Shown here piece by piece: positions 39,479 to 49,521 of a DNA stretch of 64,000 nt. A model generated the notes under the pieces. It worked only from the letters and a program-made list of their open reading frames with translations, was not told the DNA's origin and did not search any database. The translations under genes and the position numbers were made by a program. Each line of letters starts with the position of its first letter. Positions within the stretch are counted from its first letter, which is position 1. Origin of the DNA: Streptococcus hyointestinalis (lineage in GTDB: Bacteria > Bacillota > Bacilli > Lactobacillales > Streptococcaceae); assembly GCF_011039275.1 (NCBI RefSeq), contig NZ_JAAKGB010000001.1:806001-870000 (forward strand), read 5' to 3'.

Positions 39479-41191
39479 ATGGCTTTACCACAAATTGAGG
39501 TGCGCTCTATTTCATGGTCTATTTACTATATCAAGCAACATCAGGCTCCTGTTGTGCGTTTTGGTGATGGTGAGATAGACCTTATCATGGGGCGCAGCAT
39601 TCCTTATCAAAGTTATGATAAGGACTTGGCGCTTGAACTGCTGGAGATATTAGAGACACCGAGCAGTCCCAAGCTCATGGTCTGTCTGCCAGATGTCTTT
39701 GAGCATTTGGAGCGCTATAACAGTAATGCTCAGCACTTTTGGGAAAATCACTTTGAGCAATTTTCGGACTTTTATAAGGAGCACTGCCACTCTAGCTGGT
39801 ACGGCTCAACCTTTTTATCACGCCCTTACATCGACTGGGTGGATAAGAGCCAAGCACAGGCAAACCTTGAAAAGCTTCGCAGTCTTTGGCAGGACAAGGA
39901 CTTGCTCATTGTGGAGGGAGAAACGTCTCGCTCTGGTGTGGGCAATGACCTTTTTGACAATAGCAAGTCCATTAAGCGTATCATCGGACCGTCTAAAAAC
40001 GCTTATCAAGACCTAGACTGGCTTTATGATAAAGTAATGGAACACAGTGCTAACCGCCTTGTTCTGGTTATGCTAGGTCCTACAGCTAAGGTGCTGGTCA
40101 AACGTCTGGCTGATAGCGGCATTCAAGCTATTGGCCTTGGGCATATCGACTCTGAATACGAGTGGTATCAGATGAAAGCAACGCATAAGGTGAAGTTAGC
40201 GCACAAGCACACTTCTGAGTTTAACTATGATGCGGACATTGCTTTTGATGAGGAAACTAACTATCTCTCTCAGATTGTCGCTCACATCAAAGATAAGGAA
40301 AAGAAACCGATGACATCAGAAAAAATCTCCATTATCGTGCCCGTCTACAATGCCGAAAACTATCTAAGACGTTGTATTGATTCTATTCTAGAGCAGACCT
40401 ACACGAACTTTGAGTTGCTCCTTATCAATGATGGCTCAACAGATGGTAGTGCTAAGATTTTAGAGGAGGTCAAAGAAAGTGATAGCCGTATCCGTGTCGT
40501 TCATAAGAAAAATGAAGGCGTTTCTGCCACTCGAAACTTAGGCTTGAAGCTTGCGACAGGCGATTACATCACCTTTATTGACAGTGATGACTTTGTCGAT
40601 AAACTGTATCTTGACGTCTTGTACAAGCGCCTGACTGAAAGTGACGCTGATATAGCTTCGGGGAATTTTGCTTCTTTCAATGAAGAACTTCAGGCTTTCT
40701 TATTTTTCACGACGGAAGAAACGTACTTTGAAAAAGTGTACAGTCCTCAAGAATGGCTGGATCAAGAAAGTAATCCTCGTCATAATCTTTTCTTGACGGT
40801 TATTTACACGCCTTTTAAACTCTACCAGCGTGAGCTGTGGGAGGATATTGAGTATCCTGTGGGACGTGTGCGTGAGGATGACTCTATTATTCACAAGCTC
40901 TATTTGAGATGTCAGCGTATTAGCTTTGTCAATTCTGCTATTTACTTTTACTCTCAGCACGAGGATAGCCTATCTAAAACCGTCATGCAAAAGGATATAG
41001 CGACCAAGATTTCAAAAGCCGAGGAGCGCATAGCACTTATGGCTGCTATGAACTACGATATTTCAGAACATGTCAAGTCTTATCACCAGCGTTTGGAAAA
41101 ATGTTTTGAAAACGCACTTAATGCAGGGCAGATTGCACTGGCTAAAGACATCAAGGTCAAGCTGAATCTCCTTGAGAAAGGTAGAGACTAA
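39479..41191 (+). CDS. GT-D (DUF1792) plus GT2 fusion glycosyltransferase
   Basis: A 570-residue two-domain enzyme. The N-terminal ~270 residues are a GT-D fold domain like DGT1 of S. parasanguinis (APVVRFGDGEIDLIMG; RSGVGNDLFDN; IGLGHIDSEYEWYQ). The C-terminal part from about residue 280 is a GT2 domain (KISIIVPVYNAENYLRRC, INDGSTDGS, FIDSDDF). DGT1-type domains add glucose onto the growing adhesin glycan. It overlaps nothing and is followed directly by the next GT2 gene with no gap. The frame is intact. Confidence 0.85.
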   Translation: MALPQIEVRSISWSIYYIKQHQAPVVRFGDGEIDLIMGRSIPYQSYDKDLALELLEILETPSSPKLMVCLPDVFEHLERYNSNAQHFWENHFEQFSDFYKEHCHSSWYGSTFLSRPYIDWVDKSQAQANLEKLRSLWQDKDLLIVEGETSRSGVGNDLFDNSKSIKRIIGPSKNAYQDLDWLYDKVMEHSANRLVLVMLGPTAKVLVKRLADSGIQAIGLGHIDSEYEWYQMKATHKVKLAHKHTSEFNYDADIAFDEETNYLSQIVAHIKDKEKKPMTSEKISIIVPVYNAENYLRRCIDSILEQTYTNFELLLINDGSTDGSAKILEEVKESDSRIRVVHKKNEGVSATRNLGLKLATGDYITFIDSDDFVDKLYLDVLYKRLTESDADIASGNFASFNEELQAFLFFTTEETYFEKVYSPQEWLDQESNPRHNLFLTVIYTPFKLYQRELWEDIEYPVGRVREDDSIIHKLYLRCQRISFVNSAIYFYSQHEDSLSKTVMQKDIATKISKAEERIALMAAMNYDISEHVKSYHQRLEKCFENALNAGQIALAKDIKVKLNLLEKGRD

Positions 41192-42064
41192 ATGGAAAAA
41201 TTCAGTGTGATTGTTCCCGTGTTTAACTCTGAGGCTTACCTTAGAGAGTGCCTAGACAGTATCATCAATCAGACCTACACCAATCTTGAGATTATCCTTT
41301 TCAATGATGGTTCAACCGATAGGTCAGCTGCTATTTGTGAGGAGTATGCGGCAAGAGACGAACGAGTGCGTGTCTATCATAAAAAGCTAGGTGGTAGTGG
41401 CGTTGGTGCTACTCGCAATACAGCGCTGTCACTAGTGACAGGGGATTATATTCTCTTTGTTGATAATGACTATTGGCTGGAGTCTACTCATATTGAATTA
41501 CTCTATGAAGCTTTACAAAAATATAATGCAGATATAGCGGTTGCTAATTTTACAGAGTTTATCGAGGAGAGAAGTGCTTATGCCTTCCATCTTCGTGAAG
41601 ATGATTTTTATGAAGCGGTCTATACATCGAAGGAATGGTTCAAGTTTCAGTATGATGGGCATTTTTCGCTCATTCAGTGCTTTACTGTCCCTTGGTCTAA
41701 GCTCTATAAAGCTTGTCTTTTTGATAATGTCGTCTATCCAGAAAGTGAAAAGGTCGAAGATGACTATACCACTTGGAAGCTCTATCTAGCTTCTGATAAG
41801 ATTGCTTATCAAAACCGTGCCCTCTACTATCACCGCAAGAGAGAAAGCAGCGTGACAAAGACCGTTGAGGGTGTCTATGTCTATCCTATCAAAAGCGTTG
41901 AAGAGCGCCTTGGTGTTCTAGCGAGCTTGGGGATGGATGTGAGTGATGAGTTGCGAGCCTATCGCTATCGCCTGAAGTTGCATTGCGACTTGTACTTAGA
42001 GGCAGGGGATATGTATAATTACAAAAAATGTCTACAAAAGTTGCAGTTGATAAGTAAACGTTAG
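41192..42064 (+). CDS. Family 2 glycosyltransferase with altered DxD
   Basis: A 290-residue GT2 enzyme starting immediately after the preceding stop. KFSVIVPVFNSEAYLREC and FNDGSTDRS mark the nucleotide-sugar domain. The metal-binding motif reads FVDNDYW where both paralogues in this operon have FIDSDDW/F, so one Asp is Tyr. If correct, activity may be lost or reduced. C-terminal blocks VPWSKLYK and DYTTWKLYL match the other GT2 copies. The frame is intact. Confidence 0.82.
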   Translation: MEKFSVIVPVFNSEAYLRECLDSIINQTYTNLEIILFNDGSTDRSAAICEEYAARDERVRVYHKKLGGSGVGATRNTALSLVTGDYILFVDNDYWLESTHIELLYEALQKYNADIAVANFTEFIEERSAYAFHLREDDFYEAVYTSKEWFKFQYDGHFSLIQCFTVPWSKLYKACLFDNVVYPESEKVEDDYTTWKLYLASDKIAYQNRALYYHRKRESSVTKTVEGVYVYPIKSVEERLGVLASLGMDVSDELRAYRYRLKLHCDLYLEAGDMYNYKKCLQKLQLISKR

Positions 42065-42106
42065 TCCTCGTTGACTATCTATTAAGATGAAGTTAGGAAA
42101 TAAGTC

Positions 42107-43372
42107 ATGTTATCATTGTTGAGAAGGAAGTTTGCGTATTCCTTATTTGTCCAGAAAATGCTCTGGACCTTGCTCATTATTTTTGTGTATATGTTGGGGC
42201 AGCGCATCCCGATACCTACTGTCAAGCTTGATAGCACCTTTTTTCAGGATAAAAATGTTCAAGCGCTGATGCAAAACCTATCCGTTCTGTCTGGTGCTCA
42301 GCTGAGCAGTCTCACTCTGTTTTCGCTGGGACTTGGACCTTGGATGACAGCGCAGATTTTGCTGAGAACTTTAACCGTTTTTGAAGTGTCCTTTATCAAA
42401 AATATGACCCAAGCCGGGCGCAATCGTTTTATGATGTTTTTTACCCTTCTGGTTAGTTTGATACAGGCGTTTGGGATGACGGTGTCTGCTCAGTATAGCA
42501 TGATGTCGCAAACCGGCTTTTGTACTGAGACAGTGGCACGTCTAGCGACGATAAGTCTGATGATTGCGGGTTCGATGATTGTGATGGGGCTAGCCAATAT
42601 GAACACTCTTAAAGGCATTGGTGGCGCTATTGTCATTATCCTCACTAATATGACTACAGGGCTCATCTCAAATATCGTGACTTATGTCACACAGACCAAG
42701 TGGACATGGGCGAGCATAGCGACTCAAGGGGCGATTTTTACTCTGGTTTTGTATGTGCTTATCATGATTGCCATTATCACTTATCGAGCAGAGTATCGAA
42801 TAGCGATTAAGCGTTTCAATGCGCCGCTTAGAAGTCGGCTAGCTTATGCTTACATCCCTATCCGCCTCAATCCAGCAGGTGCTATGCCCTTTATGTACGG
42901 GATGACCTTGATGACACTACCACCTTTGCTTTTCCAATGTTTGGCTGGGTTCTTTCCAAAAGTAACGATTTTTAAGACGCTTGCGACAGGCACATCTATA
43001 CAGACCCTGACAGGGGTGGTGTGTTATGTCATTATTCTCTATATTTTAGCGGTTGGCTTTACCTATTATAACTATGACGCTGGCGATATCGCTGATAATA
43101 TGCGCAATAACGGCGATTATATCGAGGGTGTTCGTCCTGGGATTGCGACACACCAGTACCTGCAAAAGCGTATCAGCTTTTTTGGACAAATCGGTGCTAT
43201 TGTCGTTTGCGTGATGGGTGGTGGACCTATGCTGGCTAATGTCCTTGCTGCAGGTCAAGTCAGCCTAGCCTTTGTCGTGACAAATATTTATATCATTGCT
43301 AGTTTCATGCTGGGCTTGATTGAGCAAGTGTCCAATATGCGCCTATGGAAGAAATACAAGCAGTTGTTGTAA
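42107..43372 (+). CDS. secY2: Accessory Sec translocase channel SecY2
   Basis: A 421-residue membrane channel of the accessory Sec system, with about ten transmembrane helices. Marks: RIPIPTVKLD near the first periplasmic loop, SLGLGPWMTAQILLRTLTVF (the plug/TM2b region of SecY2) and MLGLIEQVSNMRLWKKYKQLL at the C-terminus. It exports the glycosylated SRRP together with SecA2. The start follows TTAGGAAATAAGTC. It heads the conserved order secY2-asp1-asp2-asp3-secA2-gtfA-gtfB-asp4. Confidence 0.92.
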   Translation: MLSLLRRKFAYSLFVQKMLWTLLIIFVYMLGQRIPIPTVKLDSTFFQDKNVQALMQNLSVLSGAQLSSLTLFSLGLGPWMTAQILLRTLTVFEVSFIKNMTQAGRNRFMMFFTLLVSLIQAFGMTVSAQYSMMSQTGFCTETVARLATISLMIAGSMIVMGLANMNTLKGIGGAIVIILTNMTTGLISNIVTYVTQTKWTWASIATQGAIFTLVLYVLIMIAIITYRAEYRIAIKRFNAPLRSRLAYAYIPIRLNPAGAMPFMYGMTLMTLPPLLFQCLAGFFPKVTIFKTLATGTSIQTLTGVVCYVIILYILAVGFTYYNYDAGDIADNMRNNGDYIEGVRPGIATHQYLQKRISFFGQIGAIVVCVMGGGPMLANVLAAGQVSLAFVVTNIYIIASFMLGLIEQVSNMRLWKKYKQLL

Positions 43373-43381
43373 GGAGTTTTT

Positions 43382-44968
43382 ATGTTTTATTTTATTCCCT
43401 CGTGGTACAATCCTAGTCTTCAGTGGTACGATGACACACCGACTTGGTCACGTGTTTATGACAAGATGGAGTTTGACTACACCATCAATCAGCTCAAGAT
43501 GTTTCAGCAAGCACAGGAAGAGTGTGCTCTCTTGGTGCTGAGTTATCGTCCACAATTGCGCTATTTTCTCCATAAGCAAGATTTGCAAGCGACAGCTTAC
43601 TGGTCCTTTTTTGACGATATCCAAAATATCTCACGTACGCACACGAAAAATATAGACTTTAAGCGCTTGAATTGGGAGGAGGGCGTGTCCTTTCTCTACT
43701 CGCCTTTCATCGTCTTGGTGCGTAAGGAAGGTAAGACCATTGCTAGGGTTAATTTTGCTGAAAATGGCAATGTCCTTACTATTGATAAGGAAAAAGATGG
43801 CGTGATAACAGAGTCCTATGTCTTTGACGATAGGGGCTTTCTCTCTAGCTATATCGCCTGTGAAAAGGGCGAAGCCATCTACCAAGCCTATCTCAATGAA
43901 AATGGTGTCTGGCAGGTGCGTGAATACCTCCACCAAGATGGCTTTATCGCTATCAATCCAGAATCAGACAAGCTATTTTCAAAAACACTTTATCAGTCTT
44001 GGGAGGAGTTGTTGAGAGAGCGATTGCAGCTCTTTTCAAGCCGTCAAATGACAGAAACAGATAAGCTTATCATTGCAAGCGACCCACGTCACAATGCCTT
44101 TTTTACCAGCGCCTTTTTGTCCTATAGCAAGGTCTTCTCCTTTTTTGGAGACAGGTACAATCTCTCTGATACAGCGCAATTAACGGCTGTCTGTGAAGCG
44201 GCTGATTTGATTGTCACGGAAAAGAAAGAGACACACGACGCTCTGATCAATAGCCTCAAAAAGAGCACTCTGCCAGAAGGGAAGCGTCCCAGCGTGCTGG
44301 TGTCAACACCTTTTGATACACGCTTACGACTTGGGCATAGCCAGTCTCAAAAAGAGCTTGAGATTTATTTCTTTATTGACACCATTAACCTTGATAAGCG
44401 TCAGCGTTTTCTCAAGCGTCTATTAGCGTTGATGGAGAAAGATGACTCTATCAAACTCATCATCGCTAGTTATGATAGAGCACTAGACGCTAATGCACTC
44501 AAAAAAGACATCAATCAATTTATTGATGCAGCGTTTGATTCTGCTCGTTTTTTCTCAAGTGTCAAAGACAGCGGGGAAAATCAGATTGATGTATCAGAGG
44601 AAGAAGACAATGCCAGAGTGAGCGTTGAGCTGATAACCAGTGAGACACAGATTATCGGACTGCTCGACCATGAACGCTTGGTCATTGATCTTGGTGAAAA
44701 GCCCGACCTTTATACCCAGATAGCGAGTATCAGTGCGGGAATTCCGCAGATTAACCAAGTGCAGACAGAGTATGTTTTGCATCAAAAAAATGGCTGGATA
44801 GCAAGGACAGAAGAAGAGCTGGAAAAATCAGTGTATTATTACTTTGACGGTCTGCGTCATTGGAATGACAGTTTAGTCTATGCAGTTGAGAAGATGGGAG
44901 ACTACACCAGCGGTCAGTTGTTAGCCCGCTGGAAGGAAGCCTTAGAGAAGAAGAGGGAATATGAGTAA
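43382..44968 (+). CDS. asp1: Accessory Sec system protein Asp1
   Basis: A 528-residue cytoplasmic protein with a GT-B-like fold but no known catalysis; with Asp2 and Asp3 it forms a complex needed for SRRP export. The start MFYFIPSWYNPSLQWYDDTP is characteristic. The last codons overlap the asp2 start by 8 bases. It follows secY2 by 9 bases, after AAGGAG. The frame is intact. Confidence 0.9.
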   Translation: MFYFIPSWYNPSLQWYDDTPTWSRVYDKMEFDYTINQLKMFQQAQEECALLVLSYRPQLRYFLHKQDLQATAYWSFFDDIQNISRTHTKNIDFKRLNWEEGVSFLYSPFIVLVRKEGKTIARVNFAENGNVLTIDKEKDGVITESYVFDDRGFLSSYIACEKGEAIYQAYLNENGVWQVREYLHQDGFIAINPESDKLFSKTLYQSWEELLRERLQLFSSRQMTETDKLIIASDPRHNAFFTSAFLSYSKVFSFFGDRYNLSDTAQLTAVCEAADLIVTEKKETHDALINSLKKSTLPEGKRPSVLVSTPFDTRLRLGHSQSQKELEIYFFIDTINLDKRQRFLKRLLALMEKDDSIKLIIASYDRALDANALKKDINQFIDAAFDSARFFSSVKDSGENQIDVSEEEDNARVSVELITSETQIIGLLDHERLVIDLGEKPDLYTQIASISAGIPQINQVQTEYVLHQKNGWIARTEEELEKSVYYYFDGLRHWNDSLVYAVEKMGDYTSGQLLARWKEALEKKREYE

Positions 44969-46565
44969 AGACTTAAAAATTCTCCAGATTGGAGAGAGCA
45001 ATTGGTCAGAAATAGCAGGCGTTGAACTGCCTGCAGCGCTTGACTGGCTCTTTTGTACGCCTGATGAGATAGAAGAACTATTTACCAAAGAACTGCAAGA
45101 AAGATTAGCGGCCAAGCTTGAAAATGGGGACATCAAGGAGGACAGCGAGGTTGCTCTTGAGAAGATTCCTATCAGTTTTTCTGGTGTTATGCTAACTAGC
45201 CCTGTAACAGAGGACTTGTTTGCGCCTCTGATGGATACGGTTGAAGCCTACGCTGTTTTTCGTGATGAAAAGACCATCTTAGAAAGAGGACAAAAAAGAG
45301 GTTTCTTTCGTCGCAAGGTCATTCGTGAGTTGCGTGTTGACGGCAATTACCAGCAGCTTTTTTACTATCTCGCCAAGAACCTTTTTCGTGGACATTATGG
45401 TGCTAAGCTGAAGATAGGTGAGATAGATGTTGTTCCAGATGTTCAAGATATGGTCACTTATTTTGGTAACAAAGAATCAGTTTTTGAAGGTGAATTTGGT
45501 GAGGAATTCACACCACTCTTTTCTTTTCGTTATGGTTTTCCAATCTTTGCCATGGGCATTGAAATTTGGCAAGAGTATACAAAGAGTGAGGGTATTGACG
45601 TTTACTGGCTTATAGAAGGGTTTCAAGCAGGCTCTCTAGGGGATATCAAAAGACGTTTTATCATTTCAGAAAAACAGTTCAGAGCACCTTATATCATATC
45701 TCCGATGGAAGGCATTGGGGCTTATAATGTTACGGATTATGCTAAGGGAGCAGGTAAGCTGTCCATTGGGGCGCTTCATTGGCGCTACTCTAGGAAGGGA
45801 CTGGGGCGTTTTGTGCTTGGTGGTGAGCGTATCGCAGACAGTAAGCGTCAAGAGCTCTTTTGTTACTTTAATCCAGGCGATATGCAGCCACCGCTCAATG
45901 TGTATTTCTCAGGTTTTCGTGGTGCCGAAGGATTTGAGGGCTTTTTCATGATGAAACGTTTAGGAGCTCCATTTTTACTAGTAGCTGACCCGAGACTAGA
46001 GGGTGGTTGCTTTTGTATGGGAACCAAAGAATTAGAAGAACAGTTAGTTGCTGCTATCAAAAACACTCTTGATGACTTGGGATTTGAAGAGTCAGACCTT
46101 GTCTTGTCAGGGCTGTCTATGGGAGCTTACGGGGCTGTCTACTATGCTTTAGACTTACGGCCAACAGCTGTTATTGTCGGAAAACCCTTTACCAATGTCG
46201 GAGATACAGTCAAACGTTTAAAGACCAAACTTCCAGATGAGTTTGAAACCAGTTCAGACATGCTAGCTAACATCATAGGAGACAATAGTTACGCTTCTGC
46301 TGAGCAGCTCAATGAGCGCTTTTGGCAAAGATTTACACAGTCAAACTACCCCAACACCACCTTTGCCATAGCTTATATGGAGCAGGATGACTACGATGGT
46401 CATGCCTTTGAAAAACTTTTGAGCTACATGTCTGATAAAACCATTCACATCTATGGAAAAGGCTATACAGGACGCCACAATGATAACAGTCGATCTTTCA
46501 ATCAGTGGTTCAACAGCCAGTACCATCGTCTCCTCAGCGAAAGATTCGGAAGGAGATTGTCATGA
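44961..46565 (+). CDS. asp2: Accessory Sec system protein Asp2 (GlcNAc acetyltransferase)
   Basis: A 534-residue protein. The alpha/beta-hydrolase nucleophile motif GLSMGAYGAVYYAL (Ser about residue 380) is conserved, as is a late His (DGHAFEKLL or YTGRHND). In known systems Asp2 O-acetylates GlcNAc on the adhesin and is needed for export as part of the Asp1-3 complex. The stop overlaps the asp3 start. The frame is intact. Confidence 0.92.
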   Translation: MSKDLKILQIGESNWSEIAGVELPAALDWLFCTPDEIEELFTKELQERLAAKLENGDIKEDSEVALEKIPISFSGVMLTSPVTEDLFAPLMDTVEAYAVFRDEKTILERGQKRGFFRRKVIRELRVDGNYQQLFYYLAKNLFRGHYGAKLKIGEIDVVPDVQDMVTYFGNKESVFEGEFGEEFTPLFSFRYGFPIFAMGIEIWQEYTKSEGIDVYWLIEGFQAGSLGDIKRRFIISEKQFRAPYIISPMEGIGAYNVTDYAKGAGKLSIGALHWRYSRKGLGRFVLGGERIADSKRQELFCYFNPGDMQPPLNVYFSGFRGAEGFEGFFMMKRLGAPFLLVADPRLEGGCFCMGTKELEEQLVAAIKNTLDDLGFEESDLVLSGLSMGAYGAVYYALDLRPTAVIVGKPFTNVGDTVKRLKTKLPDEFETSSDMLANIIGDNSYASAEQLNERFWQRFTQSNYPNTTFAIAYMEQDDYDGHAFEKLLSYMSDKTIHIYGKGYTGRHNDNSRSFNQWFNSQYHRLLSERFGRRLS

Positions 46566-47116
46566 CCTATAAGCAAATAGCTGTCATTACCTTGGATGAT
46601 ATCCATACAGATAATGTCTACACCTATGGTTCTGAGATTCATATGGAGGAGGGCGGTTTTCACTTTAAAAATCCGCTCATGCCACCGAGTCGCCCGATTT
46701 TCAAGGGGTCGTCTCGCTATAACTATCAAGGTAATCGCAGAAGCCCAGAGTTACCTCTCCTCACACCTGAGAAACCTTATAAGCTAGAGGTTGTGGCACG
46801 GACTGTTCCTACTAATCGCTTTTACCTCAAACTCGCCTTTAGCAATCGCCAATGTGAAGTAATTGGACAGAACTTCCAAAGAAGTGATAGTGATAGTTTT
46901 ACTTGTCCCAAGGGCACCTTCACTTATACGATTACTTTGTATGGGGCAGGATGTGAGCAGGTTGTTTTTGAACGTTTTGTCTTATTTGAGGAGGATGGGA
47001 TTTGCCCAATTGTGATAGAGGAGAAAGTACCAGCTTCTTATGCTCCTCTTGAGCGCCCTAGCTTTTTACAGCTTGTGGAGCCGCTCCTTGAGACAAATGA
47101 AGAAAAGAAAGGATAA
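46562..47116 (+). CDS. asp3: Accessory Sec system protein Asp3
   Basis: A 184-residue cytoplasmic protein with a carbohydrate-binding-like beta-sandwich fold in family structures. Start ATG overlaps the asp2 TGA (ATGA). Blocks: YTYGSEIHMEEGGFHFKNPL near residue 20 and SRPIFKGSSRYNYQG. Partner of Asp1 and Asp2 in the export complex. The frame is intact. It is followed by secA2 after two bases. Confidence 0.9.
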   Translation: MTYKQIAVITLDDIHTDNVYTYGSEIHMEEGGFHFKNPLMPPSRPIFKGSSRYNYQGNRRSPELPLLTPEKPYKLEVVARTVPTNRFYLKLAFSNRQCEVIGQNFQRSDSDSFTCPKGTFTYTITLYGAGCEQVVFERFVLFEEDGICPIVIEEKVPASYAPLERPSFLQLVEPLLETNEEKKG

Positions 47117-47118
47117 GT

Positions 47119-49506
47119 ATGGCAGCTACAGAAAAAAGTTCTTTATTGAACCGCTATCGTCTCTACAAACTACGACGCATTTTAGCTAAAATCAATGCCT
47201 TAGCCTCTCATTACAAGGACTTGTCGGATGAAGAGTTGAAAGCTGAAACCACTCGCTTTAAGCAACGTTTGGCAGCTGGTGAGACGCTAGACTCTATCTT
47301 GCCAGAGGCTTTTGCTACTATCCGAGAGGCAAATCGTAGAATTTTAGGCATGTTTCCCTTTGATGTCCAAGTGCTCGGAGGTATCGTCCTACATCAAGGG
47401 AAAATCGCTGAGATGCGTACGGGCGAGGGAAAAACGCTGACTGCCACCATGCCCCTCTATCTCAATGCCCTAACAGGAAAAGGCGCTATCCTTGTAACGT
47501 TCAATGATTATCTGGCTAAGCGTGACGCTGAGGAAATGAAGCCTGTCTATGAGTTTTTGGGTCTGAGTGTCGGTGTGGGCGTCTTTGATGAGGATGAAGC
47601 CCCGAGTACCGAGGTAAAAAAAGCGGTCTATGATTCTGACATCGTCTATTCAACCAGCACAGCGCTTGGTTTTGATTACCTAACGGACAATCTCGTTGGT
47701 TACCAAAATAGCAAGTTTTTGCTTCCTTTTAACTATGTCATCGTCGATGAGGTGGATGCGGTGCTTCTCGATATGGCGCAGACACCGCTTATCATATCAG
47801 GCTCACCTCGTGTCCCGTCCAATTTTTATCCAGTAGCGGATTTGTTTGTACAGACGCTAAAGGAAGACGAGGAGTACCAGTACAAAAAAGATGACAAAGA
47901 TGTCTATCTAACCGATAAAGGTGCCGATTACGCTCAGACATTTTTTGATATTGATGCCCTCTATAGTGAAACTTCTCGTGAGCTTTACCGGCAGATCATG
48001 CTGGCACTTAGAGCGCACAAGCTCTATAAAAAAGATTATGACTATGTTGTGGTTGACTACGAGGTCAAATTGTTAGATAATAGGACGGGGCGTTTTCTTG
48101 AAGGAACTAGAATGCAATCTGGCATTCACCAATCCATAGAGACAAAAGAGGGTGTTAAAAACACCAAGGAAACCCGTGCAACAGCCTCCGTGACCTACCA
48201 GTCTCTCTTTAACATGTTTCCTAAAATCTCTGGCATGACTGGGACTGGAAAAACAGCTGAGGATGAACTGATTGATACCTATCAGCTAGAGGTGGTGGTT
48301 ATCCCTACCAATCGCCCTGTACAGCGGATTTACTATCCTGATAAGGTCTATACAACCCTACCTGAAAAGCTCTATGCCACTATCGAGGAGGTCAAGTCCA
48401 TTCATGCAACGGGACAGCCGATTTTACTTATCTCTGGAACGGTTGAAGTTGCTGAGATTTATTCACGCATGCTCCTTCAAGAAGGCATTGCCCACAATCT
48501 TTTTACTGCAAAGAATGCGGCTAAAGAAGTCCAGATTGTCGAAGAAGCTGGGCAGGTCGGCAATGTCACTGTCGCTACACCAATGGCAGCACGGGGAACA
48601 GACATCAAGCTCGGTGACAATGTCGATGACCTCGGTGGGCTTGCGGTTATCGGCACAGAGCGCCTGCAAAGTCGTAGACAAGCCCTACCAGTTATGGGAC
48701 GAGCTGGCAGGCGAGGTGCCCCAGGCAGGTCACAGTTTTTTGTCTCCCTAGAGGATGAGCTTCTCCTTACAAATGGTCCAAGTTGGGCGAAGAGCTATTT
48801 TGAAAAGCGCGGCCAGACCAAGCACAAGCACTATGGACAAGAGTTGACTAAAGGACGCTTCAAGCGAGCCGTTAATCACGCCCCAGTTATCAGTGAGGAC
48901 AAGGAAGTCTCTGCTCGAGCTAATACCGTGCAACTCGGTGAGAGCCTAGATGTTCAGAGAAATCTCATCTATCAACTACGAGACAAGGTCATGTTCAATG
49001 ACATTCCTGTACGAAAATACATTGATACCATTTTTGAAGAAGAGATTGAGCGTGTCGCAAGGGACATGAAAACCAAAAGTCGTCATGACCTGCGCCGCTA
49101 TATTTTAGATAATTATGCCTATCATTTTGTAGAGATACCTAACAGCGTAGACATACAAAAGCCCGAGACTGTAAAAAATCTCCTGTGGCAGCTCTACCAG
49201 AGTGAAAAAGACAAAAAAGAAGCCTTTCTTTTTTCTGTTAAGCAGGTATATGAGTTTTATTGTCTGTCGATATTAAAAGCTATTTACGCAGCGTGGGTAG
49301 AGGAGGTTGACCACCTGCAGCAGCTAAAAGGTATCGTCAACACTCGTCCTATCGGACAGCGTAACAATATCGTGGAGTACCATATGGAGTCTCATGACAT
49401 TTACCAGTGTATGGGAGAGGATGTCAAGCACAAGGTTGTGCGCAATGTCATGCTGAGTACGCTTAACAAGGATAAAGACGGGCACTTATCCATTTATTAT
49501 GTATAA
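47119..49506 (+). CDS. secA2: Accessory Sec ATPase SecA2, unusual helicase motif residues
   Basis: A 795-residue DEAD-like motor for SRRP export. Walker A EMRTGEGKTLTA and Walker B VIVDEVDAVLLD are present. Departures from what I know of SecA/SecA2: LVTFNDYLAKRD (family VND), RIYYPDKVY (family RIDYPD), ATPMAARGTDIKLG (family GRGTDI) and ERLQSRRQALPVMGRAGRRGAPGRSQFF (family ..QRIDLQIRGRSGRQGDPG..); the last loses an Asp at motif VI and other contacts. The frame is intact and full length. These differences should reduce ATPase activity if real. Confidence 0.92.
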   Translation: MAATEKSSLLNRYRLYKLRRILAKINALASHYKDLSDEELKAETTRFKQRLAAGETLDSILPEAFATIREANRRILGMFPFDVQVLGGIVLHQGKIAEMRTGEGKTLTATMPLYLNALTGKGAILVTFNDYLAKRDAEEMKPVYEFLGLSVGVGVFDEDEAPSTEVKKAVYDSDIVYSTSTALGFDYLTDNLVGYQNSKFLLPFNYVIVDEVDAVLLDMAQTPLIISGSPRVPSNFYPVADLFVQTLKEDEEYQYKKDDKDVYLTDKGADYAQTFFDIDALYSETSRELYRQIMLALRAHKLYKKDYDYVVVDYEVKLLDNRTGRFLEGTRMQSGIHQSIETKEGVKNTKETRATASVTYQSLFNMFPKISGMTGTGKTAEDELIDTYQLEVVVIPTNRPVQRIYYPDKVYTTLPEKLYATIEEVKSIHATGQPILLISGTVEVAEIYSRMLLQEGIAHNLFTAKNAAKEVQIVEEAGQVGNVTVATPMAARGTDIKLGDNVDDLGGLAVIGTERLQSRRQALPVMGRAGRRGAPGRSQFFVSLEDELLLTNGPSWAKSYFEKRGQTKHKHYGQELTKGRFKRAVNHAPVISEDKEVSARANTVQLGESLDVQRNLIYQLRDKVMFNDIPVRKYIDTIFEEEIERVARDMKTKSRHDLRRYILDNYAYHFVEIPNSVDIQKPETVKNLLWQLYQSEKDKKEAFLFSVKQVYEFYCLSILKAIYAAWVEEVDHLQQLKGIVNTRPIGQRNNIVEYHMESHDIYQCMGEDVKHKVVRNVMLSTLNKDKDGHLSIYYV

Positions 49507-49521
49507 GAACTGAGAGACCCT

